Source: Chryseobacterium gleum (GTDB lineage Bacteria; Bacteroidota; Bacteroidia; Flavobacteriales; Flavobacteriaceae). Taken from it: 64,000 nucleotides of DNA. Location of the stretch: positions 1 to 64,000 of the forward strand of contig CAMDGB010000001.1 of assembly GCA_945897915.1 (NCBI GenBank), in the 5' to 3' direction. Below the pieces are notes generated by a model. That model saw nothing but the letters and a program-made list of their open reading frames with translations. It was not told the origin of the DNA and searched no databases. Below are positions 27,004-36,508 of this stretch, piece by piece (positions within the stretch are counted from its first letter, which is position 1; every line of letters starts with the position of its first letter). Made by a program: the position numbers and the translations under genes.

Positions 27004-28758
27004 TTATTTTAAAATATTTATTTTTATTCTCAACTCTTCCAGTTGTTTATCATCAATTTTAGATGGCGCGTCAATCATTACATCTCTTCCAGAATTATTT
27101 TTTGGAAAGGCAATAAAATCTCTAATAGTTTCTTGACCGCCCAGTATGGCTACCAATCTGTCTAATCCAAAAGCCAAGCCGCCGTGTGGTGGTGCGCCAT
27201 ATTGAAAGGCATTTAATAGAAATCCAAATTGGTTTTCCGCTTCTTCTTTTGTAAATCCTAATAATTCAAACATTCGTTCTTGTAAATTTCTATCGTGAAT
27301 ACGAATGGATCCTCCACCAATTTCGTTTCCGTTCAAGACCATGTCGTAGGCATTGGCTCTAATTTTTCCTGGTTCGGTAGTAATTAAATGCATGTCTTCT
27401 GGTTTTGGAGAAGTAAATGGATGGTGCATCGCATGAAATCTTTCGGTTTCTTCATCCCATTCTAATAATGGAAAATCTAAAACCCAAAGTGGCGCAAATT
27501 CATCAGGATTTCTTAGGCCTAAACGCGATGCTAATTCCATACGCAATGCAGAAAGTTGAGTTCTTGTTTTGTCGGTATTTCCACATAAAACAAAAATCAT
27601 ATCGCCAGGTTTTGCTCCAGTAATTTCTGCCCATTTTTTTAAATCTTCTTGATCGAAAAATTTATCTACAGATGATTTTAAACTACCGTCTAATTCGTAT
27701 TTACAATAAATCATTCCGGTTGCGCCAATTTGTGGGCGTTTTACCCAATCAATTAACGCATCGATTTCTTTTCTTGTGTAAGCGGCGCAACCTGGAGCTG
27801 CGATGCCAACTACAAATTCTGCAGCATTAAATACTGGAAATTCCTTGTGTTTTGTTACTTCGTTTAACTCGCCAAATTCCATTCCAAAACGAATATCTGG
27901 TTTGTCATTTCCGTACGTTTTCATAGCGTAATCGTACGTAATACGTGGAAATTTATGTATTTCAACACCTTTTACTTCTTTAAGTAAATGACGTGTTAAG
28001 CCTTCAAATTGATTTAAAATATCTTCTTGTTCTACAAAGGCCATTTCGCAGTCAATTTGTGTAAATTCTGGTTGCCTATCTGCGCGTAAGTCTTCATCAC
28101 GGAAGCATTTTACAATTTGAAAATACTTGTCCATTCCGCCCACCATCAATAATTGTTTGAATGTTTGTGGCGATTGTGGCAATGCATAAAATTGTCCTTC
28201 GTTCATTCTACTTGGCACTACAAAATCTCGTGCGCCTTCTGGGGTAGATTTGATTAAATAAGGTGTTTCTACTTCGCAAAATCCTTGATTAGTCAAATAA
28301 TTTCTTACTTCTTGTGCTACTTTATGTCGGAATATCAAACTATTTTTAACTGGATTTCTACGAATATCTAAATAACGGTATTTCATTCGGATATCTTCAC
28401 CACCGTCTGTTTCATCTTCAATGGTGAATGGCGGAGTTAATGAGTCGTTTAGAATGGTCAATTCAGTAACTAAAATTTCAATGTCACCCGTTGGAATATT
28501 TTTATTTTTAGATTCTCTTTCTATAACAGTTCCTTTTACTTGAACCACAAATTCGCGCCCTAAAGATTTTGCGGAATCAAAAATAGCTTTGTCCGTTCTG
28601 GTTTCGTCTAAAATTAATTGCGTAATTCCATATCGGTCTCGCAAATCAATCCAAATCATAAAACCTTTATCACGCGTTTTTTGAACCCAACCGGCTAAGG
28701 TAACTTCCTGATTTATATGTTTGGCGTTAAGTTCACCACAATTATGACTTCTATACAT
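27004..28758 (-). CDS. aspS: Aspartate--tRNA ligase
   Basis: Charges tRNA-Asp in the cytoplasm. 584 residues, the bacterial type: N-terminal OB-fold anticodon-binding domain (about 1-105), class II catalytic core with motif 2 ([18 protein letters not shown]) and motif 3 ([15 protein letters not shown]), and the GAD insertion domain (about 285-415). The cognate tRNA-Asp gene lies in the same window at 54209-54282, far from it. It is transcribed divergently from the TlpA-like gene; a -7 element TACTTTTG is at 28775-28782 on the minus strand. Confidence 0.97.
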   Translation of the reverse strand: MYRSHNCGELNAKHINQEVTLAGWVQKTRDKGFMIWIDLRDRYGITQLILDETRTDKAIFDSAKSLGREFVVQVKGTVIERESKNKNIPTGDIEILVTELTILNDSLTPPFTIEDETDGGEDIRMKYRYLDIRRNPVKNSLIFRHKVAQEVRNYLTNQGFCEVETPYLIKSTPEGARDFVVPSRMNEGQFYALPQSPQTFKQLLMVGGMDKYFQIVKCFRDEDLRADRQPEFTQIDCEMAFVEQEDILNQFEGLTRHLLKEVKGVEIHKFPRITYDYAMKTYGNDKPDIRFGMEFGELNEVTKHKEFPVFNAAEFVVGIAAPGCAAYTRKEIDALIDWVKRPQIGATGMIYCKYELDGSLKSSVDKFFDQEDLKKWAEITGAKPGDMIFVLCGNTDKTRTQLSALRMELASRLGLRNPDEFAPLWVLDFPLLEWDEETERFHAMHHPFTSPKPEDMHLITTEPGKIRANAYDMVLNGNEIGGGSIRIHDRNLQERMFELLGFTKEEAENQFGFLLNAFQYGAPPHGGLAFGLDRLVAILGGQETIRDFIAFPKNNSGRDVMIDAPSKIDDKQLEELRIKINILK

Positions 28759-28774
28759 TATTATTTGTTTTTTG

Positions 28775-28782
28775 CAAAAGTA
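28775..28782 (-). promoter_or_regulatory. aspS -7 promoter element
   Basis: TACTTTTG on the minus strand, 17 bases before the start codon. No TTG at the expected spacing. Confidence 0.45.
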
Positions 28783-28835
28783 TAATAATTTTAAATTTTA
28801 TTTTAGTTTAACAATTAATAATCTTAACATTTTTT

Positions 28836-28867
28836 TTGTAATTTATTTTTTAAATCCGTTACATTTA
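28836..28867 (+). promoter_or_regulatory. Promoter of the TlpA-like gene
   Basis: TTG at 28836-28838, 21-bp spacer, TACATTTA at 28860-28867, one base off consensus. Confidence 0.5.
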
Positions 28868-28892
28868 CACTTTATAAATTAAATTTCTTAGT

Positions 28893-29888
28893 ATGACAAA
28901 CCACAAAACATTTTTATTAGGCGTTGTAGCAGTTATTTTTTCTTTAACAGCCAGTGCTCAAGTTAAATTTTCAGCTAAAATTGCAAATAAACCATCAGAT
29001 ACCATTTATATAAAATCAAGAGGTTTTAGCCAAATGATTGTGGCAGATAAAAAAGGGGATTTTAAGGCAACTTTTAAAGTAACAGACGGCATGTTTAAAC
29101 TTGAAGTTGCTGATCAATATGGCGATTTGTATCTAACTAATACTTCAGATTTAGAAGTAAATTTGGATTATAAAGATTTTGATAATACCATTTCCTTTAA
29201 AGGAAAAGGCGCAAAGGAAAATATGTTTTTAGCTGCTGAAATGCTAAAACAACAAGATCAATCTGGTATTGAACCATTGATGAAAGCGGAAAATTTAGAA
29301 ACTTTAACTGCGGAAGTAGCCAAATACAAAGAAACTATTTTTGCTGCAATGCCTCAAGGTTTAGATGCTGGTTTTGTAGCTAAATATAAAGGAGATGTTG
29401 AAAATGGCATGAAAGGTATGATTCAATATTTATCTGGTGCTTTTGAATTGAAAAAATTAAACGGAACGGCTTCACCAACATTTAAATATGAAAACCATAA
29501 AGGTGGATTTACTTCTTTAGAAGATTTAAAAGGGAAATATGTATATGTAGATGTTTGGGCAACTTGGTGCGGACCATGTCGTCAGGAAATTCCTTTTTTA
29601 CAAAAAACAGAAGTTGCCTATCACGGAAAAAACATCGAATTTGTAAGTATTTCTATTGATGTTATGAAAGACAGAGAAAAATGGAGCAAATTTGTAACAG
29701 AAAAAAGCTTAGGAGGTATTCAATTATTAGCAGATAAAGATTGGAAATCAGATTTTGTAAAAGGTTATAAAATAGACGGAATTCCAAGATTTATATTAAT
29801 TAGTCCAGAAGGAAAAATTGTAAACGCTGATGCACCAAGACCTTCGTCACCTGAGTTAGTAACGTTATTAGATTCGTTAGTAAAATAA
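28893..29888 (+). CDS. TlpA-family thioredoxin-like protein (exported)
   Basis: A 331-residue periplasmic or outer-surface thiol-disulfide protein. A signal peptide (1-22, ending TASAQ) precedes a beta-rich N-terminal region (about 24-105, DUF4369-like), a helical linker, and a thioredoxin domain (about 195-331) with WATWCGPC; Cys226 and Cys229 form the redox pair and a cis-Pro is in GIPRF. The lack of a Cys right after the signal argues against a lipoprotein. In Bacteroidota many such proteins reduce or repair envelope disulfides; the substrate is unknown. Monocistronic, with a terminator just after it. Confidence 0.88.
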   Translation: MTNHKTFLLGVVAVIFSLTASAQVKFSAKIANKPSDTIYIKSRGFSQMIVADKKGDFKATFKVTDGMFKLEVADQYGDLYLTNTSDLEVNLDYKDFDNTISFKGKGAKENMFLAAEMLKQQDQSGIEPLMKAENLETLTAEVAKYKETIFAAMPQGLDAGFVAKYKGDVENGMKGMIQYLSGAFELKKLNGTASPTFKYENHKGGFTSLEDLKGKYVYVDVWATWCGPCRQEIPFLQKTEVAYHGKNIEFVSISIDVMKDREKWSKFVTEKSLGGIQLLADKDWKSDFVKGYKIDGIPRFILISPEGKIVNADAPRPSSPELVTLLDSLVK

Positions 29889-29896
29889 TTTTTTTG

Positions 29897-29922
29897 AAAA
29901 ACTGCTTACGTGCAGTTTTTTT
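29897..29922 (+). terminator. Terminator of the TlpA-like gene
   Basis: AAAACTGC (29898-29905) and GCAGTTTT (29912-29919) with a 6-nt loop and a T run. Confidence 0.88.
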
Positions 29923-29966
29923 ATGATTATTAACTTTTATATGAAAATTATTAGCAATAAGTTTTA

Positions 29967-29974
29967 TACTTTTG
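29967..29974 (+). promoter_or_regulatory. asd -7 promoter element
   Basis: TACTTTTG, 27 bases before the asd start; no correctly spaced TTG. Confidence 0.5.
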
Positions 29975-30001
29975 CAGTGCTAAAAAGATAAAGATAAATA
30001 A

Positions 30002-30991
30002 ATGAAAGTAGCCGTTGTTGGAGCCACTGGGATGGTGGGTGAAGTAATGCTTCAAGTATTAAAAGAAAGAAATTTTCCGGTAACGGAATTAATTCCTGTT
30101 GCTTCAGAAAAATCTGTAGGTAAAGAAATTGAATTCAATGGGAAAGTTTATAAAGTTGTTGGTTTACAAACCGCAGTTGAAATGAAAGCAGATATTGCAT
30201 TATTTTCAGCTGGTGGAGAAACTTCATTAACTTGGGCACCAAAATTTGCAGCTGCTGGCACAACGGTAATTGATAATTCTTCAGCATGGAGAATGGATGA
30301 AACTAAGAAATTGGTTGTTCCAGAAATTAATGCGGATATTTTAACTGCATCCGACAAAATTATTCCAAACGCAAACTGTTCTACAATTCAATTAGTAATG
30401 GCTTTAGCGCCTTTGCATAAAAAATATAAAATTAAACGAATTATTGTTTCTACATACCAATCTATTACGGGAACAGGCGTAAAAGGTGTGCAACAATTAG
30501 AAAACGAATATGCTGGTATTAAAGGCGAAATGGCTTATAAATACCAAATTCATAGAAATGCGATTCCACAATGTGATGTTTTTGAAACCAACGATTACAC
30601 CAAAGAAGAAATGAAATTGGTTCGGGAAACCCAAAAAATATTAAATGACAAAACCATAGGTATTACGGCAACTGCAGTAAGAATTCCAGTTGTTGGTGGA
30701 CATAGTGAAGCGGTAAACGTAGAATTTCATAGCGATTTTGATATCAATGAAGTGCGATCACTTTTACACAACACACCAGGAATAACGGTTCAGGATAATT
30801 TAGATACGTTTACTTACCCTATGCCGTTTTACGCAGAAGGTAAAGATGATGTTTTTGTAGGACGCATCCGAAGAGATGAAAGTCAACCAAATACATTAAA
30901 CATGTGGATTGTTGCCGATAATTTACGTAAAGGTGCTGCCACAAATACCGTACAAATAGCCGAATATTTAGTGGCTAATAAATTGGTATAA
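30002..30991 (+). CDS. asd: Aspartate-semialdehyde dehydrogenase
   Basis: NADPH-dependent reduction of aspartyl phosphate to aspartate semialdehyde, the branch point to lysine/diaminopimelate, threonine and methionine. 329 residues. The nucleotide-binding GATGMVGEVML is at the N-terminus; the catalytic Cys lies in PNANCSTIQLV and the acid/base His in VVGGHSEAV. Length and spacing fit the bacterial family. The stop codon overlaps the start of the next gene by one base. Confidence 0.96.
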   Translation: MKVAVVGATGMVGEVMLQVLKERNFPVTELIPVASEKSVGKEIEFNGKVYKVVGLQTAVEMKADIALFSAGGETSLTWAPKFAAAGTTVIDNSSAWRMDETKKLVVPEINADILTASDKIIPNANCSTIQLVMALAPLHKKYKIKRIIVSTYQSITGTGVKGVQQLENEYAGIKGEMAYKYQIHRNAIPQCDVFETNDYTKEEMKLVRETQKILNDKTIGITATAVRIPVVGGHSEAVNVEFHSDFDINEVRSLLHNTPGITVQDNLDTFTYPMPFYAEGKDDVFVGRIRRDESQPNTLNMWIVADNLRKGAATNTVQIAEYLVANKLV

Positions 30992-31323
30992 TGCAAAAAA
31001 AATATGTAAAATATAACGTATTGATGGCATTGGCGCTACTTTTTGCCATATGCTACCAGTCGTTACATATTTTTATAGATGAAGTTCATCATTTTCATGA
31101 TGAGGTTACTCAAGAAAACACTTCTAAAATGCATTTTTCAAACTACATTCATAATGATTGTCCGGTTTGTGATTATGAATTTGCTGCTTTTTTAGCAGAA
31201 GCTGTTTTTATAATTGATTTTAAAAATCCCAATCATACATTTCATTATTCTTCTATTTACGAGTCCTTTGTAAAAGAAAATGAATTTTTATATTTTTCCT
31301 ACCGAGGTCCACCTTTAGTGTAA
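30991..31323 (+). CDS. Small exported/membrane-anchored His-rich protein with CxxC motif
   Basis: 110 residues, with one hydrophobic segment (about 8-28) serving as signal or anchor. It is followed by the cluster HIFIDEVHHFHDE, further histidines (MHF, YIHND), a CPVCDYEF motif near residue 56, a second hydrophobic patch (AAFLAEAVFII), and a C-terminal YRGPPL. His-rich and CxxC elements suggest metal binding. The gene overlaps asd by one base and lies upstream of a TonB-dependent receptor; small proteins with a CPxCD and RGPP ending next to such receptors recur in Flavobacteriaceae, to my recollection. A role in metal acquisition or sensing is inference. Confidence 0.65.
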   Translation: MQKKYVKYNVLMALALLFAICYQSLHIFIDEVHHFHDEVTQENTSKMHFSNYIHNDCPVCDYEFAAFLAEAVFIIDFKNPNHTFHYSSIYESFVKENEFLYFSYRGPPLV

Positions 31324-31342
31324 GTTTTATTAAAGTAAATTT

Positions 31343-31407
31343 CAGCCACTGATTTCATGGATTATAACAGATTTAAAATCGTTTTTAATCAATTTAATCT
31401 GTGGCAA
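31343..31407. repeat. Intergenic inverted repeat (GCCACTGATT..AATCTGTGGC)
   Basis: The left arm (31345-31354) pairs with the right arm (31396-31405) with one mismatch, around an AT-rich 41-bp interior. Elements with AATCTGTGGC-type ends are dispersed in many Flavobacteriia; a related one is at 60681-60765. Confidence 0.6.
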
Positions 31408-31449
31408 ATAATGCTACAATTTTAATCAATAAATTTTAAACTTATACAC

Positions 31450-33660
31450 ATGCAAAAATATATTTTTCTCATCTTTTTGATGGGCTTTATCTCTTTGGGC
31501 TTTGCTCAAAATGCTATTTCAGGAACAATTAAAAACCAAAATAACGAACCTATTTCTAATGTTGAAATTTCAATTTTAGATGCTACAATTCAAACAAAAT
31601 CCAATGAAAACGGACAATTTGAAATTAAAAATTTACCTATCGGAAAAAGAACTTTAATTTTCAAAAAAGATAAATTCGAAATTAAATCCGTACAAATTTC
31701 AATTGGAAATCAAGAACAAAAAATTCTAGATATTATTTTAGAAGAGGAAGAACATCATATCGATGACATTTTAGTTTCTTCCCTTTTTAATAAAACTCAA
31801 AATGAAAATGTGGTAAAAATTGATCATATTAATTTAAAACAAATTCAGAACGAAGGTTTCGTAAATCTTTCAGCTGCTTTAGCTACCAATCCGGGTGTCA
31901 ATGTTATTTCAACTGGAGTTTCTATTGGCAAACCTGTTATTCGAGGATTGAGTGGAAACCGAGTTTTAACATACGCACAAGGTATCCGATTAGAAAACCA
32001 ACAATTTGGTGAAGAACACGGTTTAGGTTTAAATGTAAACGGACAAGAAAGTGTAGAAATTATAAAAGGACCTGCTTCTTTATTGTATGGTTCTGATGCG
32101 ATGGGTGGTGTGTTATATTTTAATCCAGAAAAGTATGCCGCCAATAATAAAACAGAATTAGCTGTAAATCAGGTTGTAAATAGTAATACACAAGGTATAA
32201 ATACTTCGGTTACCTTTAAAAATTCTGTTGATAAATTTAAGTTTTTAGTTCAAAATAATTACGCATCACACGCAGATTATAAACTGCCAAATGGTGATAG
32301 GGTTCTAAATACGCGATTTATTGAAAAAGACTTTAAATTAGGCACGTCTTACGTTACATCTCGCTATACAGCCGATTTTAGGTACAATTTCAACGATTTA
32401 AATTTGGGTTTACCAGAAGAAAATTTAGAAAATATTGGATTTAGAACGCCACTATTTCCAAGTCAGAAAATTGAAAATCATTTGTTAAGTTTTAACCAGA
32501 AATTATATTTTAAAAATTCAAAACTAGAAGCAACGGCTGGTTACGTGTTTAATGATAGAAAAGAATTGGAAAGTCAAGACGAAACGGCACTTTTTATGAA
32601 ATTGAAAACATTTAATTATAATGTGCGTTATTATTTACCTGATTTTGGAAAATTTGAAACAATAATTGGCTTTCAAGGAATGAATCAAGAAAATAGAAAT
32701 TTCGGAGAAGAAAAATTAATACCGGATGCAAAAATTGACGACATTGGTTTTTTTGGAACTTCCCAATATAAATTTAGTAAAAATCTAATCCAGTTTGGGC
32801 TGCGATACGATTTTAGAAATGTAACTACTAAAGCATTTGGAGAAAATGGAACAGAAGGCGCTTTTCAAGAATTAGATAAAAATTATGAAAGCATCAATGC
32901 ATCTTTGGGTTTTAAAACGGATGTTACGGATAAAATTACTTCAAGAATTAATTTCGCAACTGGTTTTAGAGCACCAAATTTATCTGAACTATCTTCAAAC
33001 GGAGTACATGAAGGAAGTAATAGATACGAAATTGGTAATTCAAATTTAAAAACTGAACAAAATTTCCAAGTCGATTTAAATTTAGATTACAACACGGAAC
33101 ATTTTGATTTTTTTGCAAACGGATTTTATAACAACATCAATAATTATATTTTTATATCGCCAAACGGAAACACCATCGATACTAATTTTGTATATGATTA
33201 TTTACAAAATAATGCTGTTTTATATGGTGGAGAAACCGGAATTCATTTGCATTTACATGAAATAGATTGGTTGCATATGACAAGTAGCTACGAATTGGTT
33301 ATTGGCAAATTAGAAAACAATTTGAGTTTGCCTTTAATTCCCGCCAATCAATGGAAAAACAATTTTAGAGCTAATTTTGATGTGTCTAAAAAGGTCAAAA
33401 ATAGTTTTGTTTTCTTGCAAGCGAATTACACTTTTAATCAAAATAGAATTGGAAATTTTGAAACCAAAACAAACGATTATCTGTTGCTTTCAACAGGAGT
33501 TGGGACTGACATCCAATTGAAAAAATCAACATTTAATTTGTTCCTAACAGCTACCAATTTATTAAATAAACAATATGTAGCCCATTTATCTCGCTTAAAA
33601 TCGGATGGAATTGATAACATGGGAAGAAATATAGTTTTAGGTGTAAATTTTAACTTGTAA
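31450..33660 (+). CDS. TonB-dependent outer-membrane receptor, probable metal uptake
   Basis: 736 residues. Signal peptide 1-20 (ending GFAQ), a carboxypeptidase-regulatory-like domain (about 22-98), a plug domain (about 110-225; RGLSGNRVLTYAQGIRLENQ and IIKGPASLLYGSDAMGGV), and a 22-strand barrel ending in aromatic-rich VVLGVNFNL-type strand. The plug pattern with a His-containing FGEEHGLG resembles zinc/copper-type receptors of the ZnuD group more than SusC-type glycan importers: it is shorter than SusC (about 1000) and no SusD gene follows. The upstream His-rich small protein supports a metal substrate. Substrate assignment is inference. Confidence 0.83.
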   Translation: MQKYIFLIFLMGFISLGFAQNAISGTIKNQNNEPISNVEISILDATIQTKSNENGQFEIKNLPIGKRTLIFKKDKFEIKSVQISIGNQEQKILDIILEEEEHHIDDILVSSLFNKTQNENVVKIDHINLKQIQNEGFVNLSAALATNPGVNVISTGVSIGKPVIRGLSGNRVLTYAQGIRLENQQFGEEHGLGLNVNGQESVEIIKGPASLLYGSDAMGGVLYFNPEKYAANNKTELAVNQVVNSNTQGINTSVTFKNSVDKFKFLVQNNYASHADYKLPNGDRVLNTRFIEKDFKLGTSYVTSRYTADFRYNFNDLNLGLPEENLENIGFRTPLFPSQKIENHLLSFNQKLYFKNSKLEATAGYVFNDRKELESQDETALFMKLKTFNYNVRYYLPDFGKFETIIGFQGMNQENRNFGEEKLIPDAKIDDIGFFGTSQYKFSKNLIQFGLRYDFRNVTTKAFGENGTEGAFQELDKNYESINASLGFKTDVTDKITSRINFATGFRAPNLSELSSNGVHEGSNRYEIGNSNLKTEQNFQVDLNLDYNTEHFDFFANGFYNNINNYIFISPNGNTIDTNFVYDYLQNNAVLYGGETGIHLHLHEIDWLHMTSSYELVIGKLENNLSLPLIPANQWKNNFRANFDVSKKVKNSFVFLQANYTFNQNRIGNFETKTNDYLLLSTGVGTDIQLKKSTFNLFLTATNLLNKQYVAHLSRLKSDGIDNMGRNIVLGVNFNL

Positions 33661-33671
33661 TTTAAAATATC

Positions 33672-33812
33672 AAAAAAGAAGGTGTCTCAAAAGGACTGAT
33701 TTTGTCATTCCGAATTAATTTCGGTATCTATAAGTGTTTGTAAAATAACAATTTAAAGAAACTGAAACGAGTTCAGTTTGACAAGAATAATGCTTTAGAC
33801 ACCCTCTTTTTA
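33672..33812. repeat. Inverted-repeat terminator with an inserted REP-like element
   Basis: Outer arms AAAAAAGAAGGTGTCT (33672-33687) and AGACACCCTCTTTTTATT (33797 onward) form a stem of about 14 bp with two mismatches/wobbles, between convergent stop codons. The ~110-bp interior holds TGTCATTCCGAATTAATTTCGG and a second hairpin AAACTGAA..TTCAGTTT followed by TGACA, the style of dispersed flavobacterial repeats. It looks like a bidirectional terminator split by a repeat. Confidence 0.65.
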
Positions 33813-34628
33813 TTTATTCAAAGTAAATTTTCTGATGATGTAATTGAATATTTTATAACCAAAAATTCGTCTTAAAACACGCATAATATTGGCGTCAAAA
33901 CCAATCGTATATCTTCTAAAATTTTTATTGGGATTTTCGGCAATTTTAAATAATTTTTCAACAATTTGTTCTGGTAAATCTTCGTTTTTCCCAGATTTAT
34001 CTATAAGTAATTTAGAAATATTATTCATTAATTTATTGTAAGAAAAAATTTCTGTTGCAGCACATTTTGTTACATTTTTTTGAAAAGAAGTTGGCGCATT
34101 TCCAAATTGTACAGTCGCTACACTAACATTGAAATCTAACAATTCATAAGCCATACATTCAGAAAAACTTTCTACCGCTTGCTTGGTTGCATGATAAAAA
34201 TTACCAAGAGGTAAATTTACCAAGCCCGCAACTGAAGTAATATTTATAAATTGTCCATATTTTTGTTGCCTAAATGTAGGGATAAATGCCCTGCAAACTT
34301 TTACAACGCCAAGCCAATTCAAATTTACAATATCATCAATTTTTTTGTCTTCTGATAGTTCTACGAAACTTCTGTAGCCCATTCCGGCATTATTAATAAT
34401 CGTATCAATTTTTGGATGATTTTCCAGAATAATTTTAGTTGCCAATGCAATACTCTCCGTGGATGTTACATCCATTTCGTAACAAAAAACAGAGGGATAA
34501 TCTTTAAAATCATCACCTTCAGAACTATGTAGTAACGTAGCAATAACGGTCCAGTTATTTTTAGCAAAATACAATGAAGTTTGTTTGCCAATTCCTCCAC
34601 CAGCACCAGTTATTAAGACAGTTTTCAT
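33810..34628 (-). CDS. Short-chain dehydrogenase/reductase
   Basis: A 272-residue classical SDR with the NAD(P)-binding motif TGAGGGIG near residue 7, DVTS, NNAGMGY, catalytic Ser in ITSVAGLVN and YHATK (Tyr and Lys). The C-terminal region includes RILRRIFGYKIFNYIIRK, a basic amphipathic end that might bind the membrane. Substrate unknown. It is the last gene of the minus-strand cluster, 12 bp after mtgA. Confidence 0.88.
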   Translation of the reverse strand: MKTVLITGAGGGIGKQTSLYFAKNNWTVIATLLHSSEGDDFKDYPSVFCYEMDVTSTESIALATKIILENHPKIDTIINNAGMGYRSFVELSEDKKIDDIVNLNWLGVVKVCRAFIPTFRQQKYGQFINITSVAGLVNLPLGNFYHATKQAVESFSECMAYELLDFNVSVATVQFGNAPTSFQKNVTKCAATEIFSYNKLMNNISKLLIDKSGKNEDLPEQIVEKLFKIAENPNKNFRRYTIGFDANIMRVLRRIFGYKIFNYIIRKFTLNK

Positions 34629-34640
34629 GTTACTTGTTTA

Positions 34641-35366
34641 TTAATACTTTAATTTTGTCATTAAAATATAGCGGGCTATTCTACTTTGTTTTCTGCTGAT
34701 GTAGGCAGATCCATTTGGACTAAATTTTCTTGGGTTTGGTAATATTGCAGCAATTCCGGCGGCTTGCATACGGGTTAAACTTTTGCAATCTTTTTTGTAC
34801 CAATGTTGCGTGGCGGCTTCGGCACCATAAATGCCATCGCCCATTTCAATACTGTTTAGGTAGACTTCAAGTATGCGCTCTTTGCCCCAAACTAATTCAA
34901 TTAATACCGTATAATAAGCTTCTAATCCTTTTCGGAAATAGCTTCTTCCTTGCCAAAGAAATACATTTTTTGCGGTTTGTTGTGTAATGGTACTTCCGCC
35001 TTTTAGTTTTTTACCTTTAAAATTTCCTACAGCCGCTTTTTGCATCGCAGAAAAATCCAATCCATAATGTTCAAAAAATCTACCATCTTCACTGGCAATA
35101 ACTGCTTTTTGTAAATTTTTAGAAATATTTTCTAACGGTACCCAATTGTGCTTGGTTTCGATATCTTTTCCTGCAGATTTATTTTCAAAATACCTGATTA
35201 CCATAAGAGGCGTATAAGGCACGGGCACAAATTTATAAAGCACAACAAAAAACAAACTAACGATATTGAACCATATAATTAGTTTCCAAAAGAAACGCAT
35301 TATATGACTGAAAAACCCTTTTTTTCCAGTGCTTTTTGGTTTTATTGTTGCTTTTATTGCTGCCAT
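34641..35366 (-). CDS. mtgA: Monofunctional biosynthetic peptidoglycan transglycosylase
   Basis: GT51 glycosyltransferase that polymerises lipid II into glycan strands on the periplasmic face. 241 residues with one N-terminal membrane anchor (about 25-45). Visible motifs are SEDGRFFEHYG (catalytic Glu), GGSTITQQTAKN, RKGLEAYYTVLIE and KERILEVYLNSIEMG. There is no transpeptidase domain, so it is the monofunctional form. It is adjacent to the FAD oxidoreductase with 1 bp between. Confidence 0.95.
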   Translation of the reverse strand: MAAIKATIKPKSTGKKGFFSHIMRFFWKLIIWFNIVSLFFVVLYKFVPVPYTPLMVIRYFENKSAGKDIETKHNWVPLENISKNLQKAVIASEDGRFFEHYGLDFSAMQKAAVGNFKGKKLKGGSTITQQTAKNVFLWQGRSYFRKGLEAYYTVLIELVWGKERILEVYLNSIEMGDGIYGAEAATQHWYKKDCKSLTRMQAAGIAAILPNPRKFSPNGSAYISRKQSRIARYILMTKLKY

Positions 35367-35367
35367 T

Positions 35368-36480
35368 TTATATTAAATCTGCTACTTCTTTTCCAATTAA
35401 ACTTCCTATGGCTACGCCCATTCCGCCCATTCTAACGCCGCAATACACGTGATTGCTTACTTGTTGAACAATTGGTTTTTTCGAATTTCCTATTCCCATA
35501 ATGCCGCTCCATCGATGTTCAATTTCGAAAGGGGTAGTAGGCAAAATTACATTTTTTAACAAATCTTCCAAGTGATTTTGAATTTTTTCACTGGTTTCCA
35601 ATGAAGTAGTAGTTTCTCCTTCAAAATCTAAGTTTCTTCCACCGCCCAACAGAATTCGGTTATTGATATTTCTAAAATACGAATACCCTTTGTCTAAATG
35701 AAAAGTACCTTTGATGTGTAAATCAGCAATTGGTTTGGTAATTAAAACTTGCGCTCTTGCGGGTTTTACTTGATTTTTAGTTAAATCGGAAGCAAAACCA
35801 TTTGTAGTGAAAATAAGTTTTTTAGTTTTAAAACTGACTTCATTTGTTACAACTTCAATTTCATCATTCAATTCCTGATATTGAGAAACAGTTTGATTAT
35901 TTAGAATTAAAATATTGTGAAGTGCTGCTTTTTTTAATAGAGCTTGCATCATATTTCCGGTGTCAATTTGACCTTCAAAAGAGTTGAAAATCAAATGCTC
36001 AAACGTGTTTTTAAACTGAAAAGTATTGTTTACTTTGGCATACACATCCGATTTGAACAACGGTCGAACGATGTCGTTTATAAAAGGAATTTTTGATAGG
36101 CAATCGCTATAAAATGCTTCGTCTTCTTTAAGAAACAATTCGTAACCGCCTAAAGCTTGATAATCAATGGCGGCATCACCTAAGTTGTTACGAAGCAGTT
36201 GCAAACCAGCATAACGTTTTTGAATTAGTTGAATAACTTCTTCTTCAGTATGTGTTTTTAAATCGTCAATAATTTCGGAAACGCTACCAAAACAAGCAAA
36301 ACCAGCATTTTTAGTACTGGCACCTTGAGGCAAAACACCTTTTTCTAATAGAATAATTTTGGCTTTTGGAAACCGTTCTCTTAACCGAATAGCGGTATGT
36401 AAACCTACAATTCCGCTACCTACTATGGTGAAATCCACGTTGGAGAACCAATTTTTTATTTCCCAATAGCTCAGTTGCAT
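35368..36480 (-). CDS. FAD-dependent oxidoreductase (DAO family)
   Basis: A 370-residue flavoprotein with the Rossmann motif VGSGIVGLHTAIRLRERFP, an ENP-type glutamate (LLEKG), a STKNAGFACFG loop characteristic of glycine/sarcosine oxidase-like (DadA/ThiO/glycerol-3-phosphate dehydrogenase) proteins, and a C-terminal FAD contact GVRMGGMGVAIGSLIG. The substrate, probably an amino acid or other amine, cannot be told. It overlaps no other gene but is 1 bp from mtgA. Confidence 0.85.
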   Translation of the reverse strand: MQLSYWEIKNWFSNVDFTIVGSGIVGLHTAIRLRERFPKAKIILLEKGVLPQGASTKNAGFACFGSVSEIIDDLKTHTEEEVIQLIQKRYAGLQLLRNNLGDAAIDYQALGGYELFLKEDEAFYSDCLSKIPFINDIVRPLFKSDVYAKVNNTFQFKNTFEHLIFNSFEGQIDTGNMMQALLKKAALHNILILNNQTVSQYQELNDEIEVVTNEVSFKTKKLIFTTNGFASDLTKNQVKPARAQVLITKPIADLHIKGTFHLDKGYSYFRNINNRILLGGGRNLDFEGETTTSLETSEKIQNHLEDLLKNVILPTTPFEIEHRWSGIMGIGNSKKPIVQQVSNHVYCGVRMGGMGVAIGSLIGKEVADLI

Positions 36481-36508
36481 ATTTTAGTTTATATAAAATT
36501 AGCTTTAT

